Origin: Sciscionella marina DSM 45152
GTDB taxonomy: Bacteria > Actinomycetota > Actinomycetes > Mycobacteriales > Pseudonocardiaceae
Direction of reading: 5' to 3'
Length of the DNA: 64,000 nucleotides
Assembly (NCBI RefSeq): GCF_000379465.1
Contig: NZ_KB905465.1
Span: 62,001 to 126,000, forward strand
Below, one piece after another: positions 23,631 to 31,645 of the stretch. Numbering within the stretch: the stretch's first letter is position 1; every line of letters begins with the position of its first letter. The notes below the pieces were generated by a model, which had not been told where the DNA came from, made no database searches, and saw nothing but the letters and a program-made list of their open reading frames with translations. The position numbers and the translations under genes are program-made.

Positions 23631-25310
23631 ATGGCCTCCGGTTCGGAACTGCTACGCGAAAACGTTGCAGGGCAACGTAAACTGCTCGCCGCCTCCTCGA
23701 CCCTGGCCGCTGTGCATCAGGGCGGCGAGGCGCTGGTGCCGGTGCTGATCGGCGTGATCATCGATTCGGCGATCGCCTCCGGATCGGCGAGTGCCCTGCT
23801 GGTCTGGGTGCTCGTGCTCGCCGCGGACTTCGCCGTGCTCTCCATCGCGTACCGGTTTTCCGCGCGGTTCGCCGAACGGGCCAATCAGCGCGCCGCGCAC
23901 GAGCTGCGTATGCGGGTCACCGAACGGGTGCTGGACCCGCGCGGTGGTGCCGAATCGGCCCGGTTGCCCGGTGAACTGGTGAACATCGCGACCGGAGACG
24001 CGCGCAGGGTCGGGAAGCTGCAGTTCGCCATCCCGTACGGGCTCTGCGCCTCCCTGGCCGGGGTACTGGTCAGCGCGATCGCCCTGCTGCGGTTGTCCAT
24101 CCCACTCGGGCTGACCGTGCTGCTCGGTGCCCCGCTGATCGTGTTCGGCGCACAGCTGATCGGCAAACCACTCGAGCGGCGAAGCGATGCCGAACAGGAC
24201 GAGGCCGCCTTCGCCAGCGGAGTCGCCGCGGACCTCGTCTCCGGGTTGCGCGTGCTCAAGGGCATCGGCGCGGAACGCCCCGCGAACGCCCGCTACCACG
24301 CGCGCAGCCGTTCCTCGCTCACCGCGACGCTGCGCGCGGCACGGGCCCAGGCCTGGCACGACGCGACGATCCTGATCCTCACCGGGCTGTTCATCGCCGC
24401 GGTCGCGCTCGTCGGGGTGCTGCTGGCCATGCACGGTTCGCTGGGCATCGGCGGACTGGTCGCGGCAATCGGGCTCGCCCAGTATCTGCTCGGCCCGTTC
24501 CAGGCGTTCGGCAGGCTCAACGGGCTGCTCGCCCAGGCGCGCGCCTCCGCGGGACGGATCGCCGCGGTGCTCGACACCCCGCACGCGGTACCGGGTGGTG
24601 AGCGCGCCCCGGCCGAGCCCGTGCGCGGTGCGCTCAGCCTCCGCGCGGTGCGCTGCGGCCGGCTTTCCGGGGTGGACATCGAGGTTCCGGCGGGTGCCCT
24701 GCTCGGGATCGTGTGCCGGGAACCGGACGCCGCGGCCACGCTCGCCGAACTGTCCGGCCGCGCCCGTGATCCCGAGTCCGGGCAGGTGTACCTGGACGGG
24801 GTGCCGCTGACCGAGCTGGACCCCGCGCTGCTGCGCACCGGAGTGCTCAGCGCCGCTCATAACGCGGAGCTGTTCTCCGGAACCCTGGCCGAGAACGTGT
24901 CCGCCGCGGCGGGCGGGGTCATCGAACCCGCCCTGCGCGCGGCCGGGGCCGAGGAGGTCGCCACCACGCTCGCGCAGGGAACCGCGACCCGGATCGCCGA
25001 GCGGGGCGGATCGCTTTCCGGTGGCCAGCGCCAGCGGGTCGCGCTCGCCAGGGCCCTCGCGGCCGAACCACCGGTGCTGATCGTGCACGATCCGACCACC
25101 GCGGTGGACACGGTCACCGAAGCGCAGATCGCCCGTTCGCTGCGGGAGTACCGGGAAGGCCGCACCACGATCCTGCTCACCACGAGTCCCGCGCTGCTCG
25201 CCGAGACCGAGTCGGTGGTCTTCCTCGCCGACGGCACGGTGACCGCGCACGGCAGCCATGCCCAGCTGGTGCACGAGAACGCCGACTACCGGACGGCGGT
25301 GCTGTCATGA
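23631..25310 (+). CDS. ABC half-transporter (TM-NBD), degenerate-Walker partner, iron-regulated
   Basis: This 559-residue half-transporter has an exporter-fold membrane domain (six segments, about 15-300) and a nucleotide-binding domain (about 335-555). The signature LSGGQRQRVALARAL is intact. However, the Walker A is replaced by GIVCREPDAAATL, lacking the glycine-lysine loop, and Walker B reads VLIVHDPTTAVD, in which the catalytic glutamate is missing. It is therefore the non-hydrolysing partner of the next gene, with which it overlaps by four bases (ATGA). The iron box upstream places the pair in the iron regulon: either uptake of ferric siderophore (as for mycobacterial IrtAB, which share the exporter fold) or siderophore export. 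Start ATG 23631 has AGGGAG. Confidence 0.85.
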   Translation: MASGSELLRENVAGQRKLLAASSTLAAVHQGGEALVPVLIGVIIDSAIASGSASALLVWVLVLAADFAVLSIAYRFSARFAERANQRAAHELRMRVTERVLDPRGGAESARLPGELVNIATGDARRVGKLQFAIPYGLCASLAGVLVSAIALLRLSIPLGLTVLLGAPLIVFGAQLIGKPLERRSDAEQDEAAFASGVAADLVSGLRVLKGIGAERPANARYHARSRSSLTATLRAARAQAWHDATILILTGLFIAAVALVGVLLAMHGSLGIGGLVAAIGLAQYLLGPFQAFGRLNGLLAQARASAGRIAAVLDTPHAVPGGERAPAEPVRGALSLRAVRCGRLSGVDIEVPAGALLGIVCREPDAAATLAELSGRARDPESGQVYLDGVPLTELDPALLRTGVLSAAHNAELFSGTLAENVSAAAGGVIEPALRAAGAEEVATTLAQGTATRIAERGGSLSGGQRQRVALARALAAEPPVLIVHDPTTAVDTVTEAQIARSLREYREGRTTILLTTSPALLAETESVVFLADGTVTAHGSHAQLVHENADYRTAVLS

Positions 25311-27154
25311 GCGAGTTCACGAGCGAATCATCGACACAGAGCGAGTTCACGAGCGAATCGTCGACACAGAGCGAGCTCAGCAGCGTTTCATCGACACAGA
25401 GCGAACCCGTCGAGCGCCTCCCCGTCGCCACCGGGAAGCAGACCGCGGGCGCGCTGCGGGAACTGTTGCGCGGCAACCGGTTGCTCGCCGCCGCCGCGCT
25501 CGGTGCGCTGCTCGTCTCCACCGCCATCGGCCTCGCGGTCGCGCCGCTGCTCGGCAGCCTGGTCGACCTGGTCGCCGCGCACCGGGCCCCGTCCGCGCTC
25601 GTGCTGCCGATCGCCGCGCTGGCCGTGGTCGCCGTGGCGCGCGGGCTCACCAGCGCGCTCGGCGCCATCCTCACCTCACGGCTCGGCGAGACGATGCTGG
25701 CCCGGCTGCGTGAACGGTTCGTCGCGCGCACCCTCGATCTGCCGCTGGAGACCGTGGAACGGGCCGGATCGGGTGATCTCACCGCGCGCGTCACCAATGA
25801 CGTCGCCCTGGTCGGGGAGACGGTGCGCGAGGGGCTGCCGCAGCTGGCGCAGGCGGTGCTGACCATCGTGCTCACCTTCGGCGGGCTCGGCGCGCTCGAC
25901 TGGCGGTTCCTGCTCGTCGCGCTGATCGCGGTGCCGCTGCAACTGCACACGCTGCGCTGGTATCTGCGCCACGCGGTGCCGCTGTACGCGCGCCAGCGGG
26001 TGGCCAGCGGGGACACCCAACAGTCCCTGTTGGACACCGTCGGCGGGGCGAGCACGGTGCGTGCCTTCGGTCTTTCCCGCGGGCACACCGAGAAGGTGGC
26101 CGGTGCCTCTTGGTCCGCCGCGGAGCTGATGCTGCGCGGGATGCGGCTGGTCACCCGGTTTTACGGGCGGCTCAATCTCGCCGAGTTCATCGGGCTGGGC
26201 GCCATCCTGGTGATGGGTTTCTTCCTGGTCCGCGCCGATGCCGTCACCATCGGCGCCACCACCGCGGCCGCGCTGTACTTCCACAGCCTGTTCAACCCGA
26301 TCAACGTGGCGCTCGCGCTCGTGGACGACGCGCAGGCCGCGGCCGCCAGCCTCGCCCGGCTCGTCGGCGTGGTGGACATCCCGGAGACCGGGCACGGGGA
26401 ATCCGGGCGCAGGCCGGGCGGCGGGACCGTGAAAACCTCGGCGCTGCACCATTCCTACGCGGGCGGGCCACCGGTACTGCACGATGTGCACCTGGACATC
26501 GCCGAGGGCGAACGGGTCGCGATCGTCGGCGCGAGCGGGGCGGGCAAGACCACGCTCGCCACCATCATCGCCGGAGTGCACACCCCGGCCGGTGGTTCCG
26601 TGTTGCTCGGCGGGGTGCCGCTGGAAGAGCTCTCCCCCGAACGGCTGCGCACCAGCGTGGCCCTGATCAGCCAGGAAGTGCACGTGTTCTCCGGAACCCT
26701 CGCCGAGGACCTGCGGCTGGCCAAACCCTCGGCCACCGATGCCGAACTGCGCGCGGCACTGGACCGTGTGGGTGCTGCCGACTGGGCGCAGGCGCTCGAA
26801 CACGGGCTGGACACCGTGGTCGGGGACGGCGCGCACCGGCTCACCACGACCCAGGCCCAGCAGCTGGCACTGGCCAGGCTGCTGCTCGTCGATCCGCCCA
26901 TCGTGATCCTCGACGAGGCCACCGCGGAAGCGGGCAGCGCCGGATCGCGGGTGCTCGAACGGGCCGCCGAGGCCGCGCTGCACGGGCGGACCGCGCTGAT
27001 CGTCGCACACCGGCTCACCCAGGCAGCCGCAGCCGACCGGATCATCGTGCTCGACGCGGGCCGGGTGGTGCAGACCGGTTCGCATGCCGAACTGTCCACA
27101 GGCGACGGCCCATACGCGAAGCTGTGGGCCGCCTGGTCGGACAACCGGAATTGA
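25307..27154 (+). CDS. ABC half-transporter (TM-NBD), catalytic partner, with repeat leader
   Basis: A 615-residue half-transporter. After a roughly 45-residue repeat-rich leader comes a six-helix exporter domain (about 55-340) and a nucleotide-binding domain with normal Walker A GASGAGKTT (about 408) and Walker B VILDEATAEAG with its glutamate. The signature is LTTTQAQQLALARLL instead of LSGGQ. With the preceding protein this makes one complete ATP site (this Walker A/B plus the partner's LSGGQ) and one fully degenerate site, the pattern of asymmetric heterodimeric ABC proteins. The gene starts inside the stop of its partner. Co-regulation by the upstream iron box is expected. Direction of transport is not readable from sequence. 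Confidence 0.86.
   Translation: MSEFTSESSTQSEFTSESSTQSELSSVSSTQSEPVERLPVATGKQTAGALRELLRGNRLLAAAALGALLVSTAIGLAVAPLLGSLVDLVAAHRAPSALVLPIAALAVVAVARGLTSALGAILTSRLGETMLARLRERFVARTLDLPLETVERAGSGDLTARVTNDVALVGETVREGLPQLAQAVLTIVLTFGGLGALDWRFLLVALIAVPLQLHTLRWYLRHAVPLYARQRVASGDTQQSLLDTVGGASTVRAFGLSRGHTEKVAGASWSAAELMLRGMRLVTRFYGRLNLAEFIGLGAILVMGFFLVRADAVTIGATTAAALYFHSLFNPINVALALVDDAQAAAASLARLVGVVDIPETGHGESGRRPGGGTVKTSALHHSYAGGPPVLHDVHLDIAEGERVAIVGASGAGKTTLATIIAGVHTPAGGSVLLGGVPLEELSPERLRTSVALISQEVHVFSGTLAEDLRLAKPSATDAELRAALDRVGAADWAQALEHGLDTVVGDGAHRLTTTQAQQLALARLLLVDPPIVILDEATAEAGSAGSRVLERAAEAALHGRTALIVAHRLTQAAAADRIIVLDAGRVVQTGSHAELSTGDGPYAKLWAAWSDNRN
25310..25399 (+). repeat. Three 30-bp tandem repeats at the start of the second ABC gene
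   Basis: Three consecutive 30-base units (25310-25339, 25340-25369, 25370-25399) encode SEFTSESSTQ, SEFTSESSTQ and SELSSVSSTQ. The first two differ at one base; the third has diverged. They lie immediately after the ATG and give the protein a serine/threonine/glutamate-rich, probably disordered N-terminus that is not part of the transporter fold. Confidence 0.9.
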
Positions 27155-27191
27155 GCCGCGTCCGGCGGGAATTCGCGCTACCGTGCCCATC

Positions 27192-27926
27192 ATGAACGAG
27201 GACGGCTACTTCGACGCGCAGGTCGCGGCGAACTACGACCGAACCAATGCGACGATGTTCGCCCCCGGTGCGGTGACACCGGCCGTCGAGTTCCTCACCG
27301 GGTTCGCCGGAGACGGGCGCGCCCTCGAACTGGGCAGTGGCACCGGCCGCATCGCCCTGCCGCTTTCCCGGCGCGGTGTCCCGGTGCACGGGATCGAGCT
27401 GTCCAGGGCGATGACCGCACTGCTGCACGCCAAACCGGGCGGTTCTGCGGTCCAGGTGACCACCGGAGATTTCGCGAACACCCGGGTTCCCGGCACGTTC
27501 TCCTTGGCATACCTGGTGTTCAACACGATCAACAACCTCCTGACGCAGCAGGAACAGGTGACGTGTTTTCGCACCGTCGCCGAACACCTCGAGCCGGGCG
27601 GCAGCTTCGTCATCGAGGTCGTCGTGCCGGAACTGCGTAAACTTCCGCCCGGGGAACGCATCGTGCCGCTGTACGCGAACCCCACCGAATGGGCCTTCGA
27701 CGAGTACGACGTGGCCACCCAGTCACTGAGCTCCAACTACGTCGAGGTCACCGAATCCGGCGCCGGCTACCGCTCGATCCCGTTCCGCTACGTGTGGCCG
27801 AGCGAACTGGATCTGATGGCCCAGCTCGCCGGAATGCGGCTGCGGGAACGCTGGGCGGACTGGAACCGGGACCCGTTCACCAACGAGAGCACCAAACACG
27901 TGTCGGTGTGGGAGAAGCTCAGCTGA
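27192..27926 (+). CDS. Class I SAM-dependent methyltransferase
   Basis: A 244-residue methyltransferase of the UbiE/type-11 kind. The SAM-binding strand is ALELGSGTGRIALPL (about residues 40-54), followed by VHGIELS with the acidic ribose ligand and VTTGDFAN. The segment LAYLVFNTINNLLTQQEQ corresponds to post-motif II. No substrate clue is visible. Start ATG 27192 lies 37 bases after the ABC pair, so read-through from the iron-regulated promoter is possible. Its end overlaps the tail of the TetR gene by eight bases on the other strand. Confidence 0.85.
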   Translation: MNEDGYFDAQVAANYDRTNATMFAPGAVTPAVEFLTGFAGDGRALELGSGTGRIALPLSRRGVPVHGIELSRAMTALLHAKPGGSAVQVTTGDFANTRVPGTFSLAYLVFNTINNLLTQQEQVTCFRTVAEHLEPGGSFVIEVVVPELRKLPPGERIVPLYANPTEWAFDEYDVATQSLSSNYVEVTESGAGYRSIPFRYVWPSELDLMAQLAGMRLRERWADWNRDPFTNESTKHVSVWEKLS

Positions 27927-28497
27927 GTTCGCCGACGCGGCGGGCCAGCCCGTCGACGATGAGCGCGAGTCCTTCCTCGAACGCCGACTCGTGCTCGATC
28001 GGCGGGATATCACCCGCCCGCTCCGCGCTGTCCCCGAGCGCGGTCTCCGCCTGCTCCTCGAGGACACTGCCCACGGTGAACCGACTGGCGGCCAGCATCG
28101 CCATCTGAGCGTCCCGCTCCGGCACTCCGGAGACGAGCAGGAACTCCATCTTGTGCCCGAGGCGTTCGAGGTCCGCACCCGCGGGGGAAACCCCGGCGTG
28201 CAGCCGGGCACCATCGCGGCGCAGCAGCAGCGTTCGCCGGAAACTGCGGCTGTTCTCGAGGAACCAGGTGCGCCAGTCGTCCGGGGGCTGCGGTAGCGGG
28301 ACCGCGGCATGCGGGGCCATCGCGACCTCGGCCATGGCGCCGAGCAGTTCCTCCTTCTTCCGGAAGTGCCAGTAGAGCGAGGGCTGCTCGACGCCGAGTC
28401 GCTTCGCCAGCCGTCGCGTGCTCACGGCGTCCAGACCGACCTCGTCGAGCAGATCGAGCGCCTCGGCGACGACCGCCTCCCGGGTGAGCTTGACCAT
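27919..28497 (-). CDS. TetR-family repressor of the tetracycline-repressor subtype
   Basis: A 192-residue regulator whose N-terminal helix-turn-helix (LTREAVVAEALDLLDEVGLDAVSTRRLAKRLGVEQPSLYWHFRKKEELL) and C-terminal layout closely follow the tetracycline repressor TetR(D) group. That includes the LYWHF recognition helix and the F-x-x-GL-x-x-I-x-G-L C-terminal helix. It is divergent from a TetX-like monooxygenase. Between them are two operators with the classic tet half-sites. A minus-strand promoter TTTACA-17 bp-TAGGTT places the transcript start at, or within a base or two of, the ATG, so the mRNA is probably leaderless. The likely inducer is a tetracycline-like or other polycyclic aromatic compound; this is inferred from family and context. 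Confidence 0.88.
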   Translation of the reverse strand: MVKLTREAVVAEALDLLDEVGLDAVSTRRLAKRLGVEQPSLYWHFRKKEELLGAMAEVAMAPHAAVPLPQPPDDWRTWFLENSRSFRRTLLLRRDGARLHAGVSPAGADLERLGHKMEFLLVSGVPERDAQMAMLAASRFTVGSVLEEQAETALGDSAERAGDIPPIEHESAFEEGLALIVDGLARRVGELS

Positions 28498-28505
28498 AGT
28501 GACAA

Positions 28506-28550
28506 CCTATCGCTGATAGGCAAGTCTGTAAAGAAAGCTATCACCGATAG
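28506..28550. promoter_or_regulatory. Twin tet-like operators between tetR-like and tetX-like genes
   Basis: CCTATCGCTGATAGG (28506-28520) and CTATCACCGATAG (28538-28550) each contain the CTATC-N3-GATAG core. Their centres are 31 bp apart, about three helical turns, as in the tetO1/tetO2 pair of Tn10. The first covers the -10 element of the regulator gene; the second is 14 bases before the monooxygenase start. Both genes should be repressed together. Confidence 0.88.
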
Positions 28551-28564
28551 ATCGAGGTACCGAA

Positions 28565-29806
28565 ATGACACGGCACGCTCCACTGAACATCCTCGTCTGC
28601 GGCGGCGGGATCGCGGGGCCCGCCCTGGCCTACTGGCTCACCAGGACGGGCCACCGAGTGACCGTCGTCGAGCGCTTCCCGGCACTGCGAGCCTCGGGTG
28701 CCCAGGTCGATCTGCGCGGGCAGGGCATCGAGGCGATCGACCGCATGGGACTGCTCGACGCGGTCCGCGAGCAGCTGGTGCACGAACCGGGGGTCACCTT
28801 CGTCGGCACCCGCGGCAGGGCACGGGGAACCATCCCGGCCAACACGTCCGGGCACGGCAGGCAGACGCTGACCTCCGAGTACGAGATCATGCGCGGCGAT
28901 CTGGTGCGGATCCTGCACGCGGCGACCGAGAACGACGTGAACTATGTCTTCGGCACCAGCGTAGAGAGCTTCGAACAGGACGAGAACCAGGTCCGCGCGC
29001 ACTTCGCCGACGGCTCCTCCGGTGAGTACGACCTCTTGGTCGGCGCGGACGGCCAGGGTTCGCGTATCCGCCGGGCGATCCTGCCGCCCGGCGCGCCCGA
29101 GCCGTACTGGAAGGTGGGGATCCACACGGCGCACTGGCTCATTCCGCGCACCGGATCGGACAGCGATTTCAAGAACACCTTCCACGCCCCGAACGGCCGG
29201 ATGATCATGCGCCGCAGCCACAGCGTGGACGACACCCAGGTGTACTTCTTCCTGCGGGAACAATCCGCGGAGGCCTCCGCGATCCACCGCGAACCGGTCG
29301 AGGAGCAAAAGCGGTTCTGGGCCGAGCGGTTCCGCGATGCGGGCTGGCAGACCGAACGATTCCTCGACGGTATGACGAAAAGCGAGAGCTTCTACTCCCA
29401 GGAAGCCCTGCAGGTGCGCACGGACACCTGGGCAGAAGGGCGTATCGTGCTGCTCGGCGATGCCGCGCACTGCGCCTCCCCGTACAGCGGCATGGGCGCA
29501 TCCGGTGCCCTGGTCGGCGCCTACGTCCTCGCCGGAGAACTCGACCGGCACACCGATGACCTGCCGACGGCACTGGCGAACTACGACAGCACGCTGCGGC
29601 CGTTCGTGAACGAGATCCAGGCCTCCGTGAAACCACGCCTGCTCCGCCTGGGCATGCCCACCAGCCGGCTAGCGATCGACGTTTTCCACGGCCTCACGAC
29701 ACTGGGCTGCGCGCTGCACATTCCCGAGCTCGTGGCCCGGTACTCACTCCAGGACCGGGGCGGAGCCTGGCAGCTTCCCGCGATCCCGGACCTCATCGCG
29801 GGATGA
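28565..29806 (+). CDS. FAD-dependent monooxygenase, TetX-like
   Basis: A 413-residue class A flavoprotein hydroxylase. The N-terminal dinucleotide fold CGGGIAGPALAYWL, the ERF acidic end of strand 2, the DG motif LLVGADGQGSRIRR (about 155-170) and the GD motif RIVLLGDAAHCASPYSGMGAS (about 292-315) are all present. The enzyme would use NADPH and oxygen to hydroxylate an aromatic substrate. The divergent TetR-like repressor and twin tet operators suggest that inactivation of a polyketide such as a tetracycline is a candidate role, but TetX-like enzymes have diverse substrates. Start ATG 28565. No inactivating change was seen. Confidence 0.85.
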   Translation: MTRHAPLNILVCGGGIAGPALAYWLTRTGHRVTVVERFPALRASGAQVDLRGQGIEAIDRMGLLDAVREQLVHEPGVTFVGTRGRARGTIPANTSGHGRQTLTSEYEIMRGDLVRILHAATENDVNYVFGTSVESFEQDENQVRAHFADGSSGEYDLLVGADGQGSRIRRAILPPGAPEPYWKVGIHTAHWLIPRTGSDSDFKNTFHAPNGRMIMRRSHSVDDTQVYFFLREQSAEASAIHREPVEEQKRFWAERFRDAGWQTERFLDGMTKSESFYSQEALQVRTDTWAEGRIVLLGDAAHCASPYSGMGASGALVGAYVLAGELDRHTDDLPTALANYDSTLRPFVNEIQASVKPRLLRLGMPTSRLAIDVFHGLTTLGCALHIPELVARYSLQDRGGAWQLPAIPDLIAG

Positions 29807-29859
29807 AGCGCGACGACCTCGCCGGATCTACCGCGACTGGCGCACCGCCCTCCCGATAG

Positions 29860-29884
29860 AATACTTGACGAGATCGAAAGTATT
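29860..29884. promoter_or_regulatory. Inverted repeat AATACTT-N11-AAGTATT, candidate operator
   Basis: Perfect seven-base arms (29860-29866 and 29878-29884) flank an 11-base centre just upstream of the small membrane-protein gene. The second gene of that operon encodes a winged-helix DNA-binding protein, which is the obvious candidate to bind here and regulate its own operon. No partner evidence beyond position. Confidence 0.55.
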
Positions 29885-29900
29885 AGCAATGCTTGCACTC

Positions 29901-30356
29901 ATGGAAAGTAATCGGGATGCCGAAGAGGCACCGCGACAGGCCGACCGTGCGGCCGCCGCGCCGTACGTCGACTATCCGCCGACACCGGCTTGGTACCCAC
30001 CGGCCACCGGACTGTGGGCCGCTGCCTTCTGCCTGGTGACCGGCATCCCGTCCGGCAGCGCCCTCAAGGCGGTCGCCCTGGCCGTCTTGGTGGTGGCAGA
30101 GCTCGGGTTCGTCGTCTGGTACCGCCGATATCGAGGAGTGCTGCCGCGTGGACGAGCCCCCAAGGAGGTCCGCAAGGTGCTGGCGGCCTTCGTTGTCGGT
30201 GCCGTGGTCGTGATCGCTGTCATCGGCGTGACGCTGTGGCTGACCACTCCCCTGCTCGCGGCGATCCTCGCGGCTGCCGTCGTCATACCAGCGATCGCGT
30301 GGTACGAGCGGGCGTACGCTGCCGCCGCCGGTCGCACTCGGGCGCGGCTGGCATGA
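29901..30356 (+). CDS. Small integral membrane protein, co-transcribed with a winged-helix regulator
   Basis: The function is unknown. After a charged N-terminus and a PPTPAWYPP stretch the protein has four predicted membrane helices arranged as two pairs (about residues 37-80 and 93-140 from ATG 29901), separated by a basic loop RRYRGVLPRGRAPKEVRK. ATG 29889 and a TTG at 29865 are alternative starts in frame. Its stop overlaps the ATG of the regulator (ATGA). Membrane protein plus winged-helix pairs of this kind are frequent in actinomycetes and usually act as a self-regulated unit. Nothing further can be assigned. Confidence 0.7.
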   Translation: MESNRDAEEAPRQADRAAAAPYVDYPPTPAWYPPATGLWAAAFCLVTGIPSGSALKAVALAVLVVAELGFVVWYRRYRGVLPRGRAPKEVRKVLAAFVVGAVVVIAVIGVTLWLTTPLLAAILAAAVVIPAIAWYERAYAAAAGRTRARLA

Positions 30357-30670
30357 GCCAGTTCGGGCTCGATCCGGTAATCCATGCACCGAAGCGGCTC
30401 GCGGCCATGGCCCTGCTCGCCAGCGCCATGGATACTGACTTCGCGTTCGTGCGCGACCACCTGAAGATCAGCGACTCCGACCTGTCCAAGCAGATGGCCG
30501 AGCTGGCGAAGGCCGGTTATGTGGATATCCGCAAACAAGGTCGTGGCCCAGGTTCCTCGACCACCTACCGGATCACCAAGAACGGCCGTCGCGCCTACCT
30601 CGCACACCGCAAGGCACTGCAGGCAATCCTCACGATGGACGAGGACACCGCTCATCAGTCGCACCCCTAA
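30353..30670 (+). CDS. Winged-helix transcriptional regulator (HTH_27/MarR-like)
   Basis: A 105-residue single-domain regulator. The helix-turn-helix reads FAFVRDHLKISDSDLSKQMAELAKAGYVDIRK, followed by a wing with QGRGPGSSTTYRITKNGRRAYLAHRKALQ. The GRGP-S-S-TTY-x-x-T wing is characteristic of the small MarR/ArsR-like group of stand-alone winged-helix proteins. It starts inside the stop codon of the membrane-protein gene, so the two are one operon. The inverted repeat 29860-29884 is its likely target. It ends directly against the left end of an insertion sequence. Confidence 0.85.
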   Translation: MSQFGLDPVIHAPKRLAAMALLASAMDTDFAFVRDHLKISDSDLSKQMAELAKAGYVDIRKQGRGPGSSTTYRITKNGRRAYLAHRKALQAILTMDEDTAHQSHP

Positions 30671-31579
30671 AGGTTGTCCCTTAATGATCAAGAAGCGGTG
30701 GCGGGCAAGGGAATACACGGCCCTCATCGGGTCGGTCGATGTTCAGTGGGTCATGGCGAGGTTACGCATCAGGGCCACACCCCTGGCGGCGTAGCAGACG
30801 CCGTCTCGTTTGCGTCGGCAGTTGCGCAGGATGTTCCAGGACCTCATGTGCGCCAGAGTGTGTTCGACGCGGGCACGGACTCGCTTGTGGACGGTGTTGA
30901 GGTCGGCCTTCCCCAGGAAGTTCGCTGCTGTCGGTGGGTTTGCGATACGGCATGATGACCTCGCGGTTGCCTGGGTAGCCGCCGTCGGCCATCACCTGGG
31001 CGCCCCGGCACTGGTGGTCGACGCACTGGTGGTCGACACCGGAGTCCCGCCAGGCGCGGCAGTCGTTGCGGTTACCCGGCAGCGGCCTCCCAATCGCGAC
31101 CGTCGGGCGGGTGTTGGCGTCGATGACGACCTGCAGGTTGGTCGAGTACCGGTAGTTCGTCGACGAGGCACTCATGCTCCGATCGTGGGTGTGCACCGAA
31201 GTTCCATCCACGATCAGCACCATGTCCGGACTGTTCCTGCGCTTGACCGGCGACAACGCGAGATACGGGCCCAGGTGGTCCACGACCCGCCCAGCAACGG
31301 ACTTGGAGACATCGAAAAGCAACGCCACCTGCCGCAGCGTGAGGTTGGTGCGGTAGTACACCGCGACCAGCAGCACCCGGTCGTCCAACGACAGGCCCCA
31401 CCGCCGTCCGGCACCCGTCTGCACGGCACCACCACCCCGCACGATGCCCACCAGCTTGCCAAACTGCTGCACCGACAACCCCCGTGAACGTCGGTATCCA
31501 CGCCGGCTGGTCAACCCCGATCACCTGCACCAGCCCATGATCCACTATGGCCGCAGGCCCGTGTTTACGGGACACCCCC
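30670..31579 (-). mobile_element. Degenerate IS5-type insertion sequence, about 0.9 kb
   Basis: The left terminus GGTTGTCCCTTAA (30672-30684) and the inverted right terminus GGGTGTCCCGTAA (31577-31565 read on the minus strand) match at 11 of 13 positions. Extending them by two bases leaves TA directly on each side (30668-30669 and 31580-31581), a possible two-base target duplication as in the IS427-like part of the IS5 family. The single transposase gene inside is frameshifted, so the copy is probably immobile. It sits exactly between a regulator gene and a second DUF222/HNH gene. Confidence 0.75.
30743..31514 (-). pseudogene. Frameshifted IS5-family DDE transposase
   Basis: The main frame encodes the N-terminal helix-turn-helix region (LSLDDRVLLVAVYYRTNLTLRQVALLFDVSKSVAGR), the first catalytic aspartate in LIVDGTSVHTHD and the second in MADGGYPGNREV. 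At about 30915, a run of four G, the coherent sequence jumps to another frame, giving ADLNTVHKRVRARVEHTLAHMRSWN with the catalytic glutamate and ending at TGA 30743. A second possible shift at the G run near 31475-31481 would join an upstream VQVIGVDQPAWIPTFTG segment. A 15-base tandem duplication around 31014-31043 inserts CVDHQ before the second aspartate. Programmed frameshifting is known in IS427-like elements, but the duplication favours decay. Confidence 0.72.
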
Positions 31580-31584
31580 TAGTC

Positions 31585-31604
31585 CATTGAGGTGATTCTC
31601 AATG
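31585..31604. promoter_or_regulatory. Inverted repeat CATTGAG-N6-CTCAATG before the second HNH gene
   Basis: Seven-base perfect arms centred about 51 bases upstream of the ATG at 31646 and just outside the right end of the IS. It could be an operator or part of the HNH promoter region. Nothing ties it to a regulator. Confidence 0.35.
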
Positions 31605-31645
31605 CTGCCACGGAAAAACACGCTTCGTCATGGTAGTATAGATGT

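Noticed and set aside
28517-28524. AGGCAAGT half-site as a second binding site of the orphan operator family
   Set aside because: Only one half is present; kept as a remark in the 32.87-kb finding, not as a site.
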